The position numbers and the translations under genes are program-made. A stretch of DNA of 64,000 bases, taken from positions 7,929,001-7,993,000 of the forward strand of contig NC_134754.1 of the NCBI RefSeq assembly GCF_050436995.1, written 5' to 3'. Positions 35,286 through 48,695 of the stretch are shown here, piece after piece; position 1 is the stretch's first letter; each line of letters starts with the position of its first letter. The notes under the pieces are model-generated. The model did no database searches and was not told the DNA's origin. It saw only the letters and a program-made list of their open reading frames with translations. The DNA comes from Anticarsia gemmatalis. Its lineage: Eukaryota; Arthropoda; Insecta; Lepidoptera; Erebidae.

Positions 35286-35456
35286 GCGCGTTTCCCTACC
35301 ACAGTCAACAGTCAACAATTACAGACAAGGAATCGAGAAATTTTGTATAAAATTAGATCAGCGCCTCGAGCGGGCACCGTTAGAACTTTATTTGCAGTAC
35401 ATTTTAAATACCAAATTCTCGTAATCGATAATACCGACTGTAGAGAATCGCTCTAC
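35286..35456 (+). repeat. MITE-like repeat, 'gcgcctc' family, copy E
   Basis: Contains 'aatcgagaaattttgtataaaa', 'agatcagcgcctcgagcggg', 'tttgcagtacattttaaat', 'ccaaattctcg' and the terminal 'cgactgtagagaatcgct'. Compare copy B. Confidence 0.65.
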
Positions 35457-37141
35457 TTCTACAAGCTTAATAAATTATTTTAAGACTTTATTTTGACTTC
35501 TTCCCAAAATAGCGTTTATTTAAAAGCATAACATTAAAACGAGTTTCCTTGTACGAACAATGAAATATCAAGCCTTATAATAAATTTATGTGTTATCTTA
35601 CTAAATGTAATGCGGTAGCTGTCAGTCAAGCTGCGTCACAATGCTAATTGATTAAGTAAATTGCCCATTGTTGTTCATGAATATCAATTACATAATTATA
35701 TATTATTATGTGCTAATAATTAATTTGTTATCTGTAATAATGCGAAGTGTTTTATAATTATTACAATTTTCCTTGGTGTTTTAAACTCTTGCCCAATTAT
35801 GCCTGGCTTTTGCTCCCGGATCCGCACTTTAATGAAATAAAGTTTGAAAATAAACAGCATCTGGGTATATGAAATCTTATCAAAATTTTACAAAATCATT
35901 ATATTGCTACTGCTGCTTCTAAAGTATTACTATATTCATCTATTGATTTATATTATATTATCTATGGTATACGCATACAAAATTATTTTTCATATGCATT
36001 GCATGACAGACATTTTTGCTAATCTTAGAAATCGATTCTTTGAAAATTATGAATATGAAATTTCATAGTACTATGTTCAGTGATCCAAAAAAACTTCAAA
36101 GCCGTTAAAATTATACGAAACTTGTTAAAGTGCCTGCGCAAAGCGAAAAAATAAGCACTGAAGCTGAATTCGCACCTTCAAAAGTCTACCCAGATTTTCA
36201 ATAGGCACTCCACAAATACAGCAAAGCACGCTTTGTATACCCAACTCACTAAGAGACTCAAATACTTTAATACTCAGTAAAGACAAATCGAATTTTCTTT
36301 TGAAGAAAAAACAAACGGATGAAGAGATCAGAACAATTCGTCATGTAATCAAATAAGTGCCTTACGCAACCGAAGATTCGATAACTTACACAGAAATAAC
36401 GTTGAGACAATCATGTTTTCGTTTATCATCCTCTTTCCTAAGTATTATGGGACATTGTTTCTGAAACTATATCGATAGTTGTACCTACATAAATCATTGG
36501 GATGTCTTTTGTATGAAGGAAAACCATATTAATGGCATTACTGACTTTTGCTTGCGGTAATGTCCGCATAGATGTTTTTATGTACAAGGCATCCTGTGAT
36601 CCTTTGCGAAATTTGGTTTTAATAATGCTGCTGTTAATCCGGAAGAACGTGGAAAACGTACGAATAATTTTCGATTTTAAAATATTGGTATTGATCCATA
36701 ATTTAATGTGTTCTTTTGACGTTGAAGCTAATTAATAAACACAATAACGATATTATATTTATTTATGTATTTCAATAAGAATATTAGCCATCACCAATAA
36801 AGCTTCCAAAAATAATTTCTTACGCCGAAGATTTTAGTGGAATGAAATTCAGAAGCGTTGTAAAAGTCATGTCTACATAGTGCATCACTAGTTAACGGAC
36901 TGTGAACGAACGTCCGGCTGAATTTCGGTTACCAACCAAAGTTAGTTCGGATATCGTTATTTATGCATGGACATATTTCAGTATGCAAACACTGGGTAGC
37001 TTTAGTAAACTTTATCTTCGTCATTTAAAGATAGTGGTTTAGTTTTCAGTTTTAGTTAGTTGTATGTTTTACTTACGTCTTCAGCAAATAGAAGAGCTGA
37101 TATACAGTTACAACGATCGTTGAAACCAGCTAACAAAGACT
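35457..37141. other. Non-coding stretch, no recognised feature
   Basis: AT-rich DNA. Short frames such as 35844-36068 and 36532-36735 (plus) have no recognisable features. Confidence 0.4.
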
Positions 37142-37282
37142 TACTACTACTATCAAATCGGCGATCTATCGACAGATTTTGTATGTAAATCTTATTAGCG
37201 CCTCTAGTAGGCGCCATAGTATCTAACTATTTTTAGCACGTCATAAAAATGATAAACTGTCGATACCTGACGGTACCGATAA
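37142..37282 (+). repeat. MITE-like repeat, 'gcgcctc' family, copy F
   Basis: Diverged copy with 'actactatcaaatcggcgatctatcga', 'attagcgcctctagtaggcgcc', 'agcacgtcataaaa' and 'cgatacctga'. Confidence 0.5.
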
Positions 37283-38124
37283 GTGTAGAAGATGTGTGCT
37301 ACTGTGTATATTTGAGTCCGACCTCTATACAATCCGGTACAACCTGCGGCAGGCAGACAGGCGCTGTCGTGCCAATCCAAAAGACTGTAAGTCAACATAC
37401 AGTGTTTTTGCTTAACAGAGTCCAATCAATTCCTTTAAGTCAGTTTAGTACTTGTGATCAACTTATTTATCATTTTAACTCTTATTACCAAGATAAAGCA
37501 AATAAAAGAATACAGTATTAGGGTCAGAATAAGGTAACAAAAAAACATTTTTGGCAATTATCTCAAAACGGGTTTTTGAAAGTTACAGTGTTTTGGTTTG
37601 GCAGGGCAGCGCAGCCTTAAATAGATCGCTTATTTAATAAAAAATCTGTGGAAAGATCACATCACAGTCTCTTTCTCTGTCTTTTTTACAAAAATAAATG
37701 TAAATGCGCCGCAAAACTACAAAAACGGCTATCTGGAGATGTTCTTTGGAAAGTGTCCAAGACACTTGATAACTTTTTCTTACATATCACATTGCGGCTG
37801 TACAAATTGTGCAGACGTAAGTTTTTATAGTAGTGATAGCATAGAAATACCTACTGGAACTATAAACGTTTTCAACAAATATTTTATAATGATGAAAATA
37901 TTTGTACTTAGTTAACTTCACAGTTCACACTTGTTATTAGTTAACACCACAAGAAAGTATTGCGATAAAAACAGATTTATCAAAGAAAACTAGTCTTCGC
38001 AGGGAGCAAGAATTTAAAAGCAGTAAATAAGTAAAAAATATTCCAACTGAATCATCAAAGAGCGGTATAATAAAACATTCGGCAACGGTTGCCAAAGTAA
38101 GGCTTTTGTTAAATTCAAAGCCAA
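37283..38124. other. Non-coding stretch, no recognised feature
   Basis: Nothing could be supported here. Overlapping frames on both strands at 37204-37521 are largely within or beside the MITE-like copy. Confidence 0.4.
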
Positions 38125-38187
38125 GTCAAAAGCCCTCGGGCGGCTTGAACTACTGCGACCCTAGGTTAACCACTAACCAAACGATAA
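38125..38187 (+). mobile_element. 5S-derived SINE, 3' fragment
   Basis: 'ccctcgggcggcttgaactac' and then 'ctaggttaaccactaaccaaacgataa' are a diverged copy of the SINE 3' end at 17764-17823. Confidence 0.7.
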
Positions 38188-38689
38188 ATAACTAAATGCC
38201 ACTTATATACAGTTGATATGAAAATAGATTTTCAATTATCAAGTTAGAATTTAACTTAAATACTGAACTATTCATAGTCATAATATTTTGATTAACTGAT
38301 TGACCATGTTATTATACGAAATTATTTCGTTTGAGTAACTGCTAAATTATTAGGTGTTTAATCTTGTCTCTTATCGAATTAGTTAGTTAAAGCGTAGACT
38401 AGACATTAATTCAACATTCTTGGAAAAACTTAAAAAATAAATTAGAGCTATCAAGTGCTCATAAACGTCTAAATTATGCTTAAGTTTCTTACGCTATTTT
38501 TGGTTTTTATTACCACTAACCATACGACAAGACAAGAAGGTTTTTATTTAAAGTATATTATAATACTTACACAAGTTAATTATCTATTTGTTTATATCAA
38601 ATATTAAGTTTTCGCAAACTTACGGGTCACGAAAACAGCAAACCAACAGGTTTCTTGACTACACTCGGAACTCAAAATATATATTTTTT

Positions 38690-38915
38690 TCTCTTTTTTT
38701 TCTCTTTTTTTAAAAGACAACTCCCGCACTAAGAATTGCTCTTGTGTCGCGGGGACTTTTACAAACATACAAACAACGGACACAAAGCACAACCAGACCC
38801 GAAACAATTATTTGTGGATCGCACAAATAATTGCTCCGTGTGGGAATCGAACCCACGACCTCCCGTTGCAGTGGTATCGGCGTGGCGACCTAAACCACTG
38901 CGCCACGGAGGCAGT
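38690..38915 (-). mobile_element. tRNA-derived SINE (second family)
   Basis: On the minus strand a tRNA-like head (38912-38833) has paired ends CTCCGTG and CACGGAG, an A-box region 'ggcgcagtggtttagg' and a B box 'gtgggttcgattcccac'. The anticodon region is expanded, so it is not a working tRNA. The body continues to a T- and C-rich tail around 38690-38715. Confidence 0.75.
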
Positions 38916-41491
38916 CAAAATTGGCAAACTTAAAACAGAAAGAATACCAAAAATCTACCATGTTTTTTTTGAGTTTTTAAGTCAGACACCAAATAACCAA
39001 TGCACCATACCTCTTGGACTACCGATGTACATATTTTTTTTAAACCCATAAAATCATTTTCATTGCTGTTATAGAACCGAAAGCGTTTTCGCCAACTTTT
39101 TCAACGTCATAAAGCCATTTCACTCACATTACACCAGCTATAACACAAGAGAAAGCCACGGCCATCAAGAATAAATTTATAGATACATCGTCCGTAAAAC
39201 AAGCTTCATATAAAATGGCCAGAGCCTTTTATTATTAAAACGAAGCTCTAACACTCGTGGACATAAACTTTCAATATTTTTTCATGAGGTAAAGCAATCT
39301 CTCCGAGTCCCGGGACTCTCGTCAAAGGTGAGTGTTCCATTTTGTTCGGATCATTCAATTACTACGATTCAACTCATAAACGTTATGATCATGTTTATTA
39401 TATTTTTTATGGAGACCATAACGATGTTGACTTCGTAATGTAATCATGCATGACGGTTAGGACTCTAATCTTGTAAAAGATAAGGACCTTAACTGTTTAT
39501 TATTACTTTGTTTAAGACTGCATAAGAATTCGAAATTTTCATCCCTACAAATTACAATGAGAAGAAGGAGAATTAATCGATGTTTAGAAAAATGTTGATT
39601 GAAAATATTCAACATTTTATTAATTGTCGTCTAGAAAACGGTTTTAACTTAACGTTTAAGGGTTTTATTGTTTTTATGGAATACGGAACCGATTACCAAA
39701 CTACTACCGAATTACGTATTTATTGGCACGCATACATAACCAAGAAAAACACTACACTTGAACGGGCAAAACATTTTCCTAACAAAAGTATTTAAATTAA
39801 ATCGCAACATGTCAGGAGCATGTACAAACTTTTACTGTAGTAGAACTGCGCTTGACACTTTATTATTTACTGAAATTGGCTGCTGTCTCGCCCTGTAACC
39901 CAGATACCTGGAAAACGGGTAATTGAGTTACCAGTTTTCCGGCTGTCACTATTTTTCAGGCGGCTATCTCACTTGCCAGTTTGTAGGTTAACTTGTATTG
40001 ACACATGGAACAAGAGACAAGGAACACACGAAGAAAATGGAAAGGAAGAAACCACAATAAAACGTGGGTAAGAAATTTTTAAGAGAGGTAAATTAATTTG
40101 TAAACAATAGAAAACATCCCATTATTTTAGATACCAATTTTCAGCAGCATCAAAATGAGAAATAATAGTCCAATTCGTTTCCTCAACCTCAAAGATTAAA
40201 TTATTTATAGAAGCACATTGTATCAGTTAAAATAACTTAATTCTAACAAACAATTTCCAATTGATTTACTTAGATCTACGTTGAACGACTCATGTTTGTA
40301 ACCACAGCAACGGTTACTCTCAAACAGCCTCAAGTCGGATAAACCGCTGCAACATACCGACAAGAAACTTAAGGGAATCAGAATCACTTTGTCTAACTAA
40401 TGTTGCTGTTCGCCGAAGATAGAGCATTCATAAATGTTAATATGCACTTGCGCTGTACAAAGTCTAAGTATTTGTTAGTCTGTTGCAAGGAATTCAGTAA
40501 ATAGCTGTTGAGCCAACACGGTTTGCGTTATCACACGTTTTGCAGAAGCCTGGGCGACGGATTACAACGGCATTTGTTCAAGCTGCCGTATTCTAAGAGG
40601 AACGTTGAAGGTTCTCTGTTTAATTCTACAAGTATGTTGAAATACTTGTTTTATGTTAAATGAGTGAAAGTTTTTCAGAGAGTGTGTGTTTTTCTGCTCC
40701 GTCACTTTTTGCACGTCTCGCTTTTGTGGCTTTAACTTACTACACTATAGTTTTATTGCTGTAATATAAAAGTAACATTAATGACACTTGTAGCTGTTAC
40801 TGCAGTCTGTAGTTTGCGTGATAAAAATGTAAACTTGCAATTTGTGTTGCAATAAAAATACTGTGTACAAAGTTTGCGATCATATTTATGGATCATAAAA
40901 ACTAAGCGTATTACGAAACCGGTCAATAAAAGGCAATCAGGAAATATGACTGAGGTCAGGCGGGAACCGTTCAAAGAAAACCAAACAAAATTAATCAGTA
41001 TTAATCACTAAAGCAAACAAACTGGGAACTAAGCGCTACAATATAAATCGAAAGGTTCGCTTATCGAACTCCAAGCTTCTATAATCGCCATAAGCCGGTT
41101 TCGCTACCCGCCAAAATAATAGATTAACTTTTCTACACCAATTTCGTTTACCGTCGCTTAACTAAAGAGGTCGTTAATAATGAGAAGGCTTTTAGTGTTG
41201 CCAACCTTTTACATTATTCACATTTTACGTGCGTGACCGAGCTTAGCATAACATTAAAGTAGTATTCTTTAGTTAAATGTTTAAGATGCAAGATTATAAT
41301 GCTGAAGATGAAATTATGTTGTTGACAATAGAACAAGAATTAAGATTGGTTTATCGTTGAATGCCAAGCGAATGAGGTGTTGTTTTGTTTTAAAGCTTGG
41401 CACTCTTTGTTGCTTTAAGTTATGATCTTTCACTTGATGGTTTGTTTTCCTCTGATTATGAACTCAAGCCTGCAGTATTTTATTTTGTACT
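38916..41491. other. Non-coding stretch; possible micro-exon at 39289-39327
   Basis: No gene can be called. A GC-richer patch at 39295-39335 ends in GTCAAAG|GTGAGTG, a near-consensus plus-strand donor. The rest is AT-rich without recognised repeats. The frame at 39580-39795 has no recognisable domain. Confidence 0.4.
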
Positions 41492-41768
41492 AGCTGACCC
41501 ACGCAACTTCGCTTGCGTCACTTAAGATAATCATAATTTTCCCCGTTTTTGTAACATTTTTCACTGTTACTCTGTTCCTATTGGTCGTAGCGTGATGATA
41601 TATAGCCTATAGCCTTCCTTGATAAATGGGCTATCTAACACTGAAAGAATTTTTCAAATCGGACCAGTAGTTCCCGAGATTAGCGCGTTCAAACAAACAA
41701 ACAAACAAACAATCAAACAAACAAACTCTTCAGCTTTATAATATTAGTATAGTATAGTATAGTATAGA
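41492..41768. mobile_element. Dispersed element ('ctagctgaccc ... ttataatattagtatag')
   Basis: It starts 'actagctgacccacgcaactt', contains 'atatagcctatagccttcct' and 'aatcggaccagtagtt', then a (caaa)n run and 'ttcagctttataatattag'. It ends in a 'tatag' microsatellite expansion. It aligns end to end with 62632-62894. Confidence 0.75.
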
Positions 41769-44700
41769 TAAAATTGAAATAGTTAAAAAGCTAATCAAAT
41801 AAACATGGGTATGAATAGTTGTTGTACCACTTTATTCAACCTCGATCGAACAAATAATATACGTAAAAAGTATATCAACATTCATATCCATATTACAAAA
41901 AGCGATGTTGAATACAGGTATCAAACAAAAAATAACACGTACTACAAAAATACATCAAACGTACTTTTACCTTTTGGCAACGTTGAGGTTGAGTGAAAAG
42001 GTATCTCTACATGAATATTGATTGAAACCGAATACAGAATACTTTTAACAAAAATATGTATTTAATGTTACATATCTCTGATTTCGTTATATTTATTCAT
42101 TTGTATACTAGCCCTTTGTGAAGGATATGATTTGATTACCTTAAGAGTTCTTTTCTTAACAAACGTTTATAGCTTACCTTATTTACTTAGACGATTACCT
42201 TATATAGAAAAGTAACATTTCTTTCGACTAACTTTAACCTGTGATTCTAAAAAACGCTATTTTCCAAAATTTGCTATTCGAATGTCACTATATCCTCAAT
42301 CACATTTTAAATTCGTCATCTTAAGATAAGCAATTAGATGATTAATTTAAGACAGTTTAAATAATCAAGTCCAAACTATACTGCGAATTTACAGTCGAAC
42401 TTTTTGCTATTCACCTGTAGGGCCTTATATAAGTGGATTCCTCGACGAAAGAGACCTTTTAACGACATTCAATTTACCAAAAGACAATACATCACAAGGT
42501 CTAACAATGAAAGATACATTTTAATTACGTAGAGAACAAAACCGAATACTGAGGTATTTTGTGGTCTTCAAACAAATGTATCTAAGTAACTGAATAGTGA
42601 CTAATCCGATTATCTCCTTACTTTTAGTATCCATTTCACCTTCAAATGAACGCTTGTTAAATGTATTTAGTTGACGAGAAGACGGGTTCAACAAAAGTTG
42701 CGGTTAAATTCGCAAATTAATGACGAACTAGATATCAAAGTGAAGGATTTCTAGTGGAGTAAGTAGTTAAAATTATTATACAAGTGGTTTTAAAGCCACG
42801 TGTAGGATTCAGTGAGTGGGCAAGGTTTAATTTTTGAACAAGCTTCAGAAGTCTAAACACCTTAAATTTGATCTCTAAAGTAAGATCCTTCTAACATAAC
42901 CATATTTGTCGATGGTAATAACAATAAATAGTCTGTATATATTGGCGTAATTTATAAATAACTGACGGTGTAAGGGTTATTTTATCCTTAAAATTTCAGC
43001 GGTACAGTATTCCATAAAACTGAGTGTTCATTCCCATAGTAAGTTAACTATTTAAAAGCAATTTCACTTATCTTTGAAAATAAGTACAGCTGTAATTCCT
43101 TTGAAGAAAATGTGCCATCTCGATACTATTATTAAGAGTAGTATTTCTATAAATACTCTAGAGTCTAGGTGGTATTTGATCTTACCACTTTATATATTTT
43201 CATTGAGAAAAGTTTCGCAAAGGCTTCAAGATATAAATAGATGGGTTTGTATGAAGAAGTCATAGATTACGTGTTATTATCTTGTATTTACATATTTATA
43301 TACGTTCCTTTGAAGAGTATGCTTGAGAATGATCTCATGTCTTTATATTAATGAGTGGTAGAGACACGTGTAGATATCTGACTCGTGGGGATTATATTAT
43401 TTTTGTTTCTCATGTACAACATAATTATAATGCTTTTCAGCGCCTGGCCAAAAAATATCGATAAACGTTGTTACACGAGTAATTGAGTTAATGATTTGAT
43501 TTTTATTTTGAACTAATGAGTGTCACCTTCTCTACATGATTGCTCAAAAAATAAGTGTCAATGCAATGAAACTGTTTTACTAAAAGCTACTACAGGCTTC
43601 TTCAAACCACGTAGAAACTTCGATTCAACTCGCTACAAACCTATACAATCTTGATCAGCCAAAAGAACATCGAACAAGGTACCTAAGATAAAACACCTAC
43701 AAGCAAGTCGCACTTCCATCGGTACTTTGTGCGGAAGTTTTGTTCAAACAAAATAACACACGCATACCCAGAAGTTTTCCCTCTCGTTAACACAAACACG
43801 TGAAGATAACAAATACTAACTCGACTCATTCGACTCAACCCAGTTTTACGTCGACAGTCTGACCGTTTAACCGCTAAAAGTCAGGACTAGTTAGCAACTA
43901 GTCCGTTTTCAAGGCAATTATGACTTAGGCTTAGCTTTGAATTAACGTGGAAATGTTTTGTGTACTTTTCTATTATAGATACGAGAAAATATAACCATTT
44001 AATTAGTTTAGCATTTTAAAACTTCTGTTTGAATTGGGAAGTAAAAATGAACTAGTGAATACTCTATACAATTTTTTTTTTCTAGAGATGTAAAGGCAAT
44101 TTGCAATGCTCTCATTAATTACTCAAATTACGCACGAAGGTGCACTTTAGAATCAAACTATTTAATAGTCAAAGCCTAACCCAAACTTTGTAGACAAAAA
44201 AGTATTCTATACTTTTGACTTTTGACGTCCAATTAGGAACTTGGGCGCCGAAGGGATCGTAATCACGGCTTCGCATGCCATTCGGAATAGCTAATTAATT
44301 CATGTCCCTCACCCGTCCAAACGTGTGCCCTTTGAAATTTCAACAACATGCGAAATAAACAGGAATTTATGAAGCCGTTATGGGTTGTCTTTGTTAAAAC
44401 ATTTACTGTTCATTTCGCGTGTTAATCCAATGGCTTTGAGTTTACGGAGTTAGGTTCTGTGGCTCCACTCGAGTGGACAAAGTCAGCGAAATGGATAATT
44501 TTTGGTGTTCTCGCCCCTTGTGCATTGTAGCGCAATAATTTTCGTACGCTATTTATTGATGGCATGTGTGGAATGTGTAGCTAAATCGACGTAAAAAACG
44601 GCTGCTGTGTAAAAAATGCCCTATTAATGAATAAATAATTTTGCTACTAAACTTTTAAAAATTTTATTCCAGTAATCGGATAGGTACTAAGTGTACTTTA

Positions 44701-45439
44701 GTTACAAGTTTTGAATTTACAGCAAAAACGCAGCTTTTGAAAAAAGTATTAAAATTATATTTTGTCATAAATCCATTTCAAACATTCGTATAACATTGTC
44801 CAAATGATTATTTTAAATGACTGCTCAATGCTCCATGCACTTAATTCAAACTATTGTTACAAATATTTACGTGTTACAATTTAACACAATTAGTGTACAT
44901 AAAACCGCATAGTTTCTATTCTGGTGTCACGTGCACATAATGATTTCATTATATAAGCACCCCATTTGCCGCTATTGTGCTCATTAGTGCTAAAACCAAA
45001 CCAAATTGGTAACCGACATAGGAAATCATAATCCAAATTTCATTTCAACTGTGCAAATTTAGGCAATTATTGTTAGTAAGTACTAACAAGTATTAATACA
45101 AACAACGATGTTGTTTGTTTTGTGACGGTGCTGTGTTATTGATTGTTATCACTTTATTTTGTTTAGTATATTTTAGAGTGGTTTATAAATTGGAAAACTT
45201 TTTGAAATAGATTTTACATGGATCATCGACATGAACATGTTCATGTGAAACGGTTGATTTAAATGCCTCGGGTTTTATATCCAATATTAAGAAAAGTATA
45301 TATTTTTTTCAATAATTGTAAGTTCTTCGCAGCACCTGCGTCATAAGTGAACAGTTATAATTATGTATAATTAAATTTTAAACGAATGTATCATCAATAA
45401 AATACTTCGAAACTTTGCCAAACAACTCAAAGAAGTTAA
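41769..45439. other. Non-coding stretch with a GC-richer island
   Basis: AT-rich. Includes a 9-bp-arm perfect hairpin (GGACTAGTT-AGC-AACTAGTCC, 43884-43904), a GC-richer island at about 44220-44335 and an 18-bp perfect palindrome (45229-45246). No coding sequence was recognised. Confidence 0.4.
45229..45246. repeat. 18-bp perfect palindrome
   Basis: ACATGAACATGTTCATGT reads the same on both strands. It could be a dimeric transcription-factor site or chance. Confidence 0.85.
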
Positions 45440-45615
45440 TAAACCTCTAAATACGTACCTATACACATATAATAGATAAATGAGCAACTAAGCTAGGGAC
45501 AGATACTCATGCTCATCACACAAATAGTCCCCTGTGGGACACAAAACTACCACACGCGGCGTTATGGTTATTGCGGCGAGTTTACCACATTACCCACTGC
45601 AACAAACTTGCAGCT
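45440..45615 (-). mobile_element. Diverged tRNA-derived SINE, same family as 34943-35215
   Basis: 'gatactcatgctcatcacacaaa', 'ccacacgcggcgttatggttattgcggcgag' and 'cactgcaacaaacttgcagc' parallel 35105-35215. Heavy decay in the B box shows an old copy. Confidence 0.6.
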
Positions 45616-46167
45616 ATAGTCATATACATAAGTTACAATTCTAGAAAAAAACCTTCCCAACTTAAATCTTGAATCAAAGAAAGTAGTTTAGTCCATCGCA
45701 GGAAGACAAATAGACGTACACGTCGCACTATCTCTGAATACTATCGTTATTTACCCACCCCTTCTACTTAATGATTCGGAGACGCCTTAAATTTTGTAGA
45801 AACGACTATATATCCAAGAAAGGTCGCAAGTTAAAATTACGTAGGTAAACGTTTGTGAAGTTTAATGTTTATATATATTTAAGAGCGTATAATATAGTCG
45901 ATTTTGAGTAAATTGGCCAATAACCTGTTTGCAAATTTAATATACCGTCCAGACAAGTCCTAATCCGTTATTTGGGTATGAAAAACTGACATCCGTACGT
46001 TAATATCGGTTTATTCGGTATAGGTTAAAAGTATAGTGGACAATGTTTTATTTCGCTATAATGAACAGCACTGGTTTATCTTAAGGAAAGCTCATAATAA
46101 CAATGCCATAAACATTTACCATTCTACTTTTTACTTAAAAAAAAATGTTATCGTCGCAATTAGTAAA

Positions 46168-46195
46168 CTAACCTAACCTAACCTAACCTAACCTA
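46168..46195. repeat. Interstitial telomere-like (CCTAA)n tract
   Basis: About five and a half units of CTAAC, which read TTAGG on the minus strand, the canonical telomere repeat of Lepidoptera and most insects. The tract is only 28 bp and lies within unique DNA, so it is interstitial. Confidence 0.8.
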
Positions 46196-48520
46196 TATTT
46201 TGTAAATGTAAAAATCATGTACCAAACTATTACGGGTAACATTTCTCAGTCATTTCTACAACCATAGCTTTACATTACAAACTAGTAAGCGGGTTTTTAG
46301 GCCAACTTCGTAAGCAAAAAAGCGGAAAGATTTCTAATCAACCTTCAAGCGGCATATTAAAGAAATATGCCATGATTTAGCTCACAATTTAGTTCGCGTG
46401 CCGCACGACTATAAAACTATATATTCGTTATATAAATGTAAATATGAACAAACAAAATCAGCAGTGATTCCATTAGAACTTTTTCTTTGAAGTTTAGAAG
46501 TATGAGCCAATCTTTTTAAGCCCACTCGAGCTTCAGTTGATTACTAACTTACTTTACTTTTTATATTCTGTTTAGGAGTTGACTATTATTATATTATATA
46601 AAACTTGATTTATTTTAAAAACCAAAAAAGTTACAAAACATATTAGAAAACGGCTGATTGAAGTGTGTACGTACTTTGAATAACGAAAAGTAGAGTAAAT
46701 ATCGTAGAATTATTAAGTTAAAAGTCTTAAGCAGATTATTATCACATAAAACTTATATTTTATTTCGACACTAAGACTCTCTACCTGGTAAACAGTTGGA
46801 CTATTATAAAGGCTAAAGTAGCTCTCTGGCAAATTTCACGATTACAAAACTTGAGTTATGCACATGGAGATTGATTACATCCATCCCTAATATTGAGGAT
46901 AATTACTACTTTAAGGCTTTCGAATACAGAGCCGAACACATAAACTTGTGTTTGAAATCATTTTCTTATACAATAAACTATTTATTCGTTCCCTACCAAA
47001 ATGATATAAGTTATTCAAACATTGTTTGGCAAACAACTTAGTCCACCAATTATGTAAATAGTTGTCTCAAGTCTAACGACTTTTTAACTAGTTGTAAAGA
47101 CGAAACGATATTCAAATATTGTGGTGATCGAAGTTCGCTTCATTAAAGAACCATTAGGGCAATTTGTCGTGAAGATAAGAAGTTCAGAAAACGGCAGAAA
47201 TAAGTTTTGGAAAAAATATGCTACCCATCATTAGGTTTGAATTACCATAATACTAACTTGCTATAATCATAGCAGTACTTTCTCAAGAAATTCGTCATCG
47301 ATTTAAGGTTAAAAGTCAACCAATACTAAATTGATATATTGTACTTTATAGTCAAGTAACTGACAACGCGTAAACACAACAAATAAACTAGTATGTGAAT
47401 TGTAAAAAAGTTAACAAAAAGTTATCAAATCGATTTTTTACAAAGCTGAGTAAATTTTTTTCTTATAATTTATATTAAGGAGCGATTAAACAGAAAACGG
47501 TTCACATCACAACTTTTTGCGTTAGGATTAAAAGAAAACAAAAGGATATATCAGGAAAGAAATGTTTGTTATTTTATTATCCCAACCCCGTCATCTAGAG
47601 GGACACCGTTCCTCCTAATCGAATTTTTGTCGAACAAAATGAGTTTACCATTTTCTTCAACGGATTCAATAAGGTCTGGGAGGGCAACTTGAAAACAAGC
47701 TGGCCTAAATCTGGAATTGACGGCAAACTCAAAATTTGACAAGGCAAGTCGTTTATTTTTGTTTATTTCCCTTGGCTCTTGATATTTCAATTCAAAAGCG
47801 TTGAGAGTAAGCAAAAAGATTTGAGGGAAAGCAAAAAATCCTCGATGTTTTCGTCAGCCCTTTAATCATGCGCTGCACCGCCATCTCTTATGTGTACGTA
47901 TAGGTATCAACAATATTAAGATATACGAACAGTGACCTTTTGTGCCATTTACTTAACTTTATGTGACCAATAAAAAGCTAAACAAGTGTTTGAATGTTGA
48001 AAACACACAATTATAATATGTGTATGATTCAGAACTATTTATAAAAGTAATAACAAAAATATGACCATTTAAGAACGAATATCGAGTTTATATCGGACTG
48101 TTTATCTCAGCAAAACGAAACAATTATTAATAGAGAAAAACTTTTTTGCCTAACAAAAACTTTTCCAATTCATACAAAATATGGTTTGCGGTCACAGCGT
48201 CCAGATTTACACTGTACATTAGAGCTGAGGACAAAATACGAGGAAATGGAACTTGGTTAATAGGAACACGAAGATAAAGTATTGCCGGTGTCCCGTTTCA
48301 TTTGCCGTAGATAGTACGGTAGGGAACAAATACGTGAGAATGTGTGTTGTACAGACAAGAGCAAGAATGCGTATGAAATATGACATTATCCAACTTATTA
48401 CCGTGCATGGAAACGTTGAATGAATGTCGCTATTACTTAGCGTTTTTTGTAAATGTGATAGTTAGATCATTTTAAAACCAAAAAACTTTTTGTACGTTAT
48501 GGTTTCATTGAACATTTTTT
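46196..48520. other. Non-coding stretch, no firm feature
   Basis: AT-rich. A minus-strand open frame at 47569-47814 (81 codons) has a less AT-biased sequence but no recognisable domain and no clear splice sites, so it is not called. Confidence 0.4.
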
Positions 48521-48695
48521 GCCGCCTACCGTTCGGTAAACGATCAATGGTTAAAACAATCTAAGAAAAAGACATTTAATATTCTATAGAATTGAATCGC
48601 GGATCAATATTCAAAATAAGCTACTTTTAAACAGTGTCAAACGCTTTCGCGTGTCTTGAACTACATTTAATTAAGGATCACCATTTTATACGATA
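48521..48695 (+). mobile_element. Highly diverged 5S-derived SINE
   Basis: 'ttcggtaaacgatcaatggtta' at the left and 'tttcgcgtgtcttgaactac' and 'ggatcaccattttatacgata' at the right parallel the SINE at 17572-17829, with much decay between. Confidence 0.5.

Noticed and set aside
38833..38912. tRNA gene on the minus strand
   Set aside because: The A and B boxes and a 7-bp acceptor-like pairing are present, but the anticodon region is expanded and a SINE body and tail follow, so it is a tRNA-derived SINE.
46168..46195. True chromosome end
   Set aside because: Only about five units, with ordinary sequence on both sides.
47569..47814. Minus-strand exon of 81 codons
   Set aside because: No recognisable domain and no good acceptor near its start. 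It may be chance, and only transcript data could change this.
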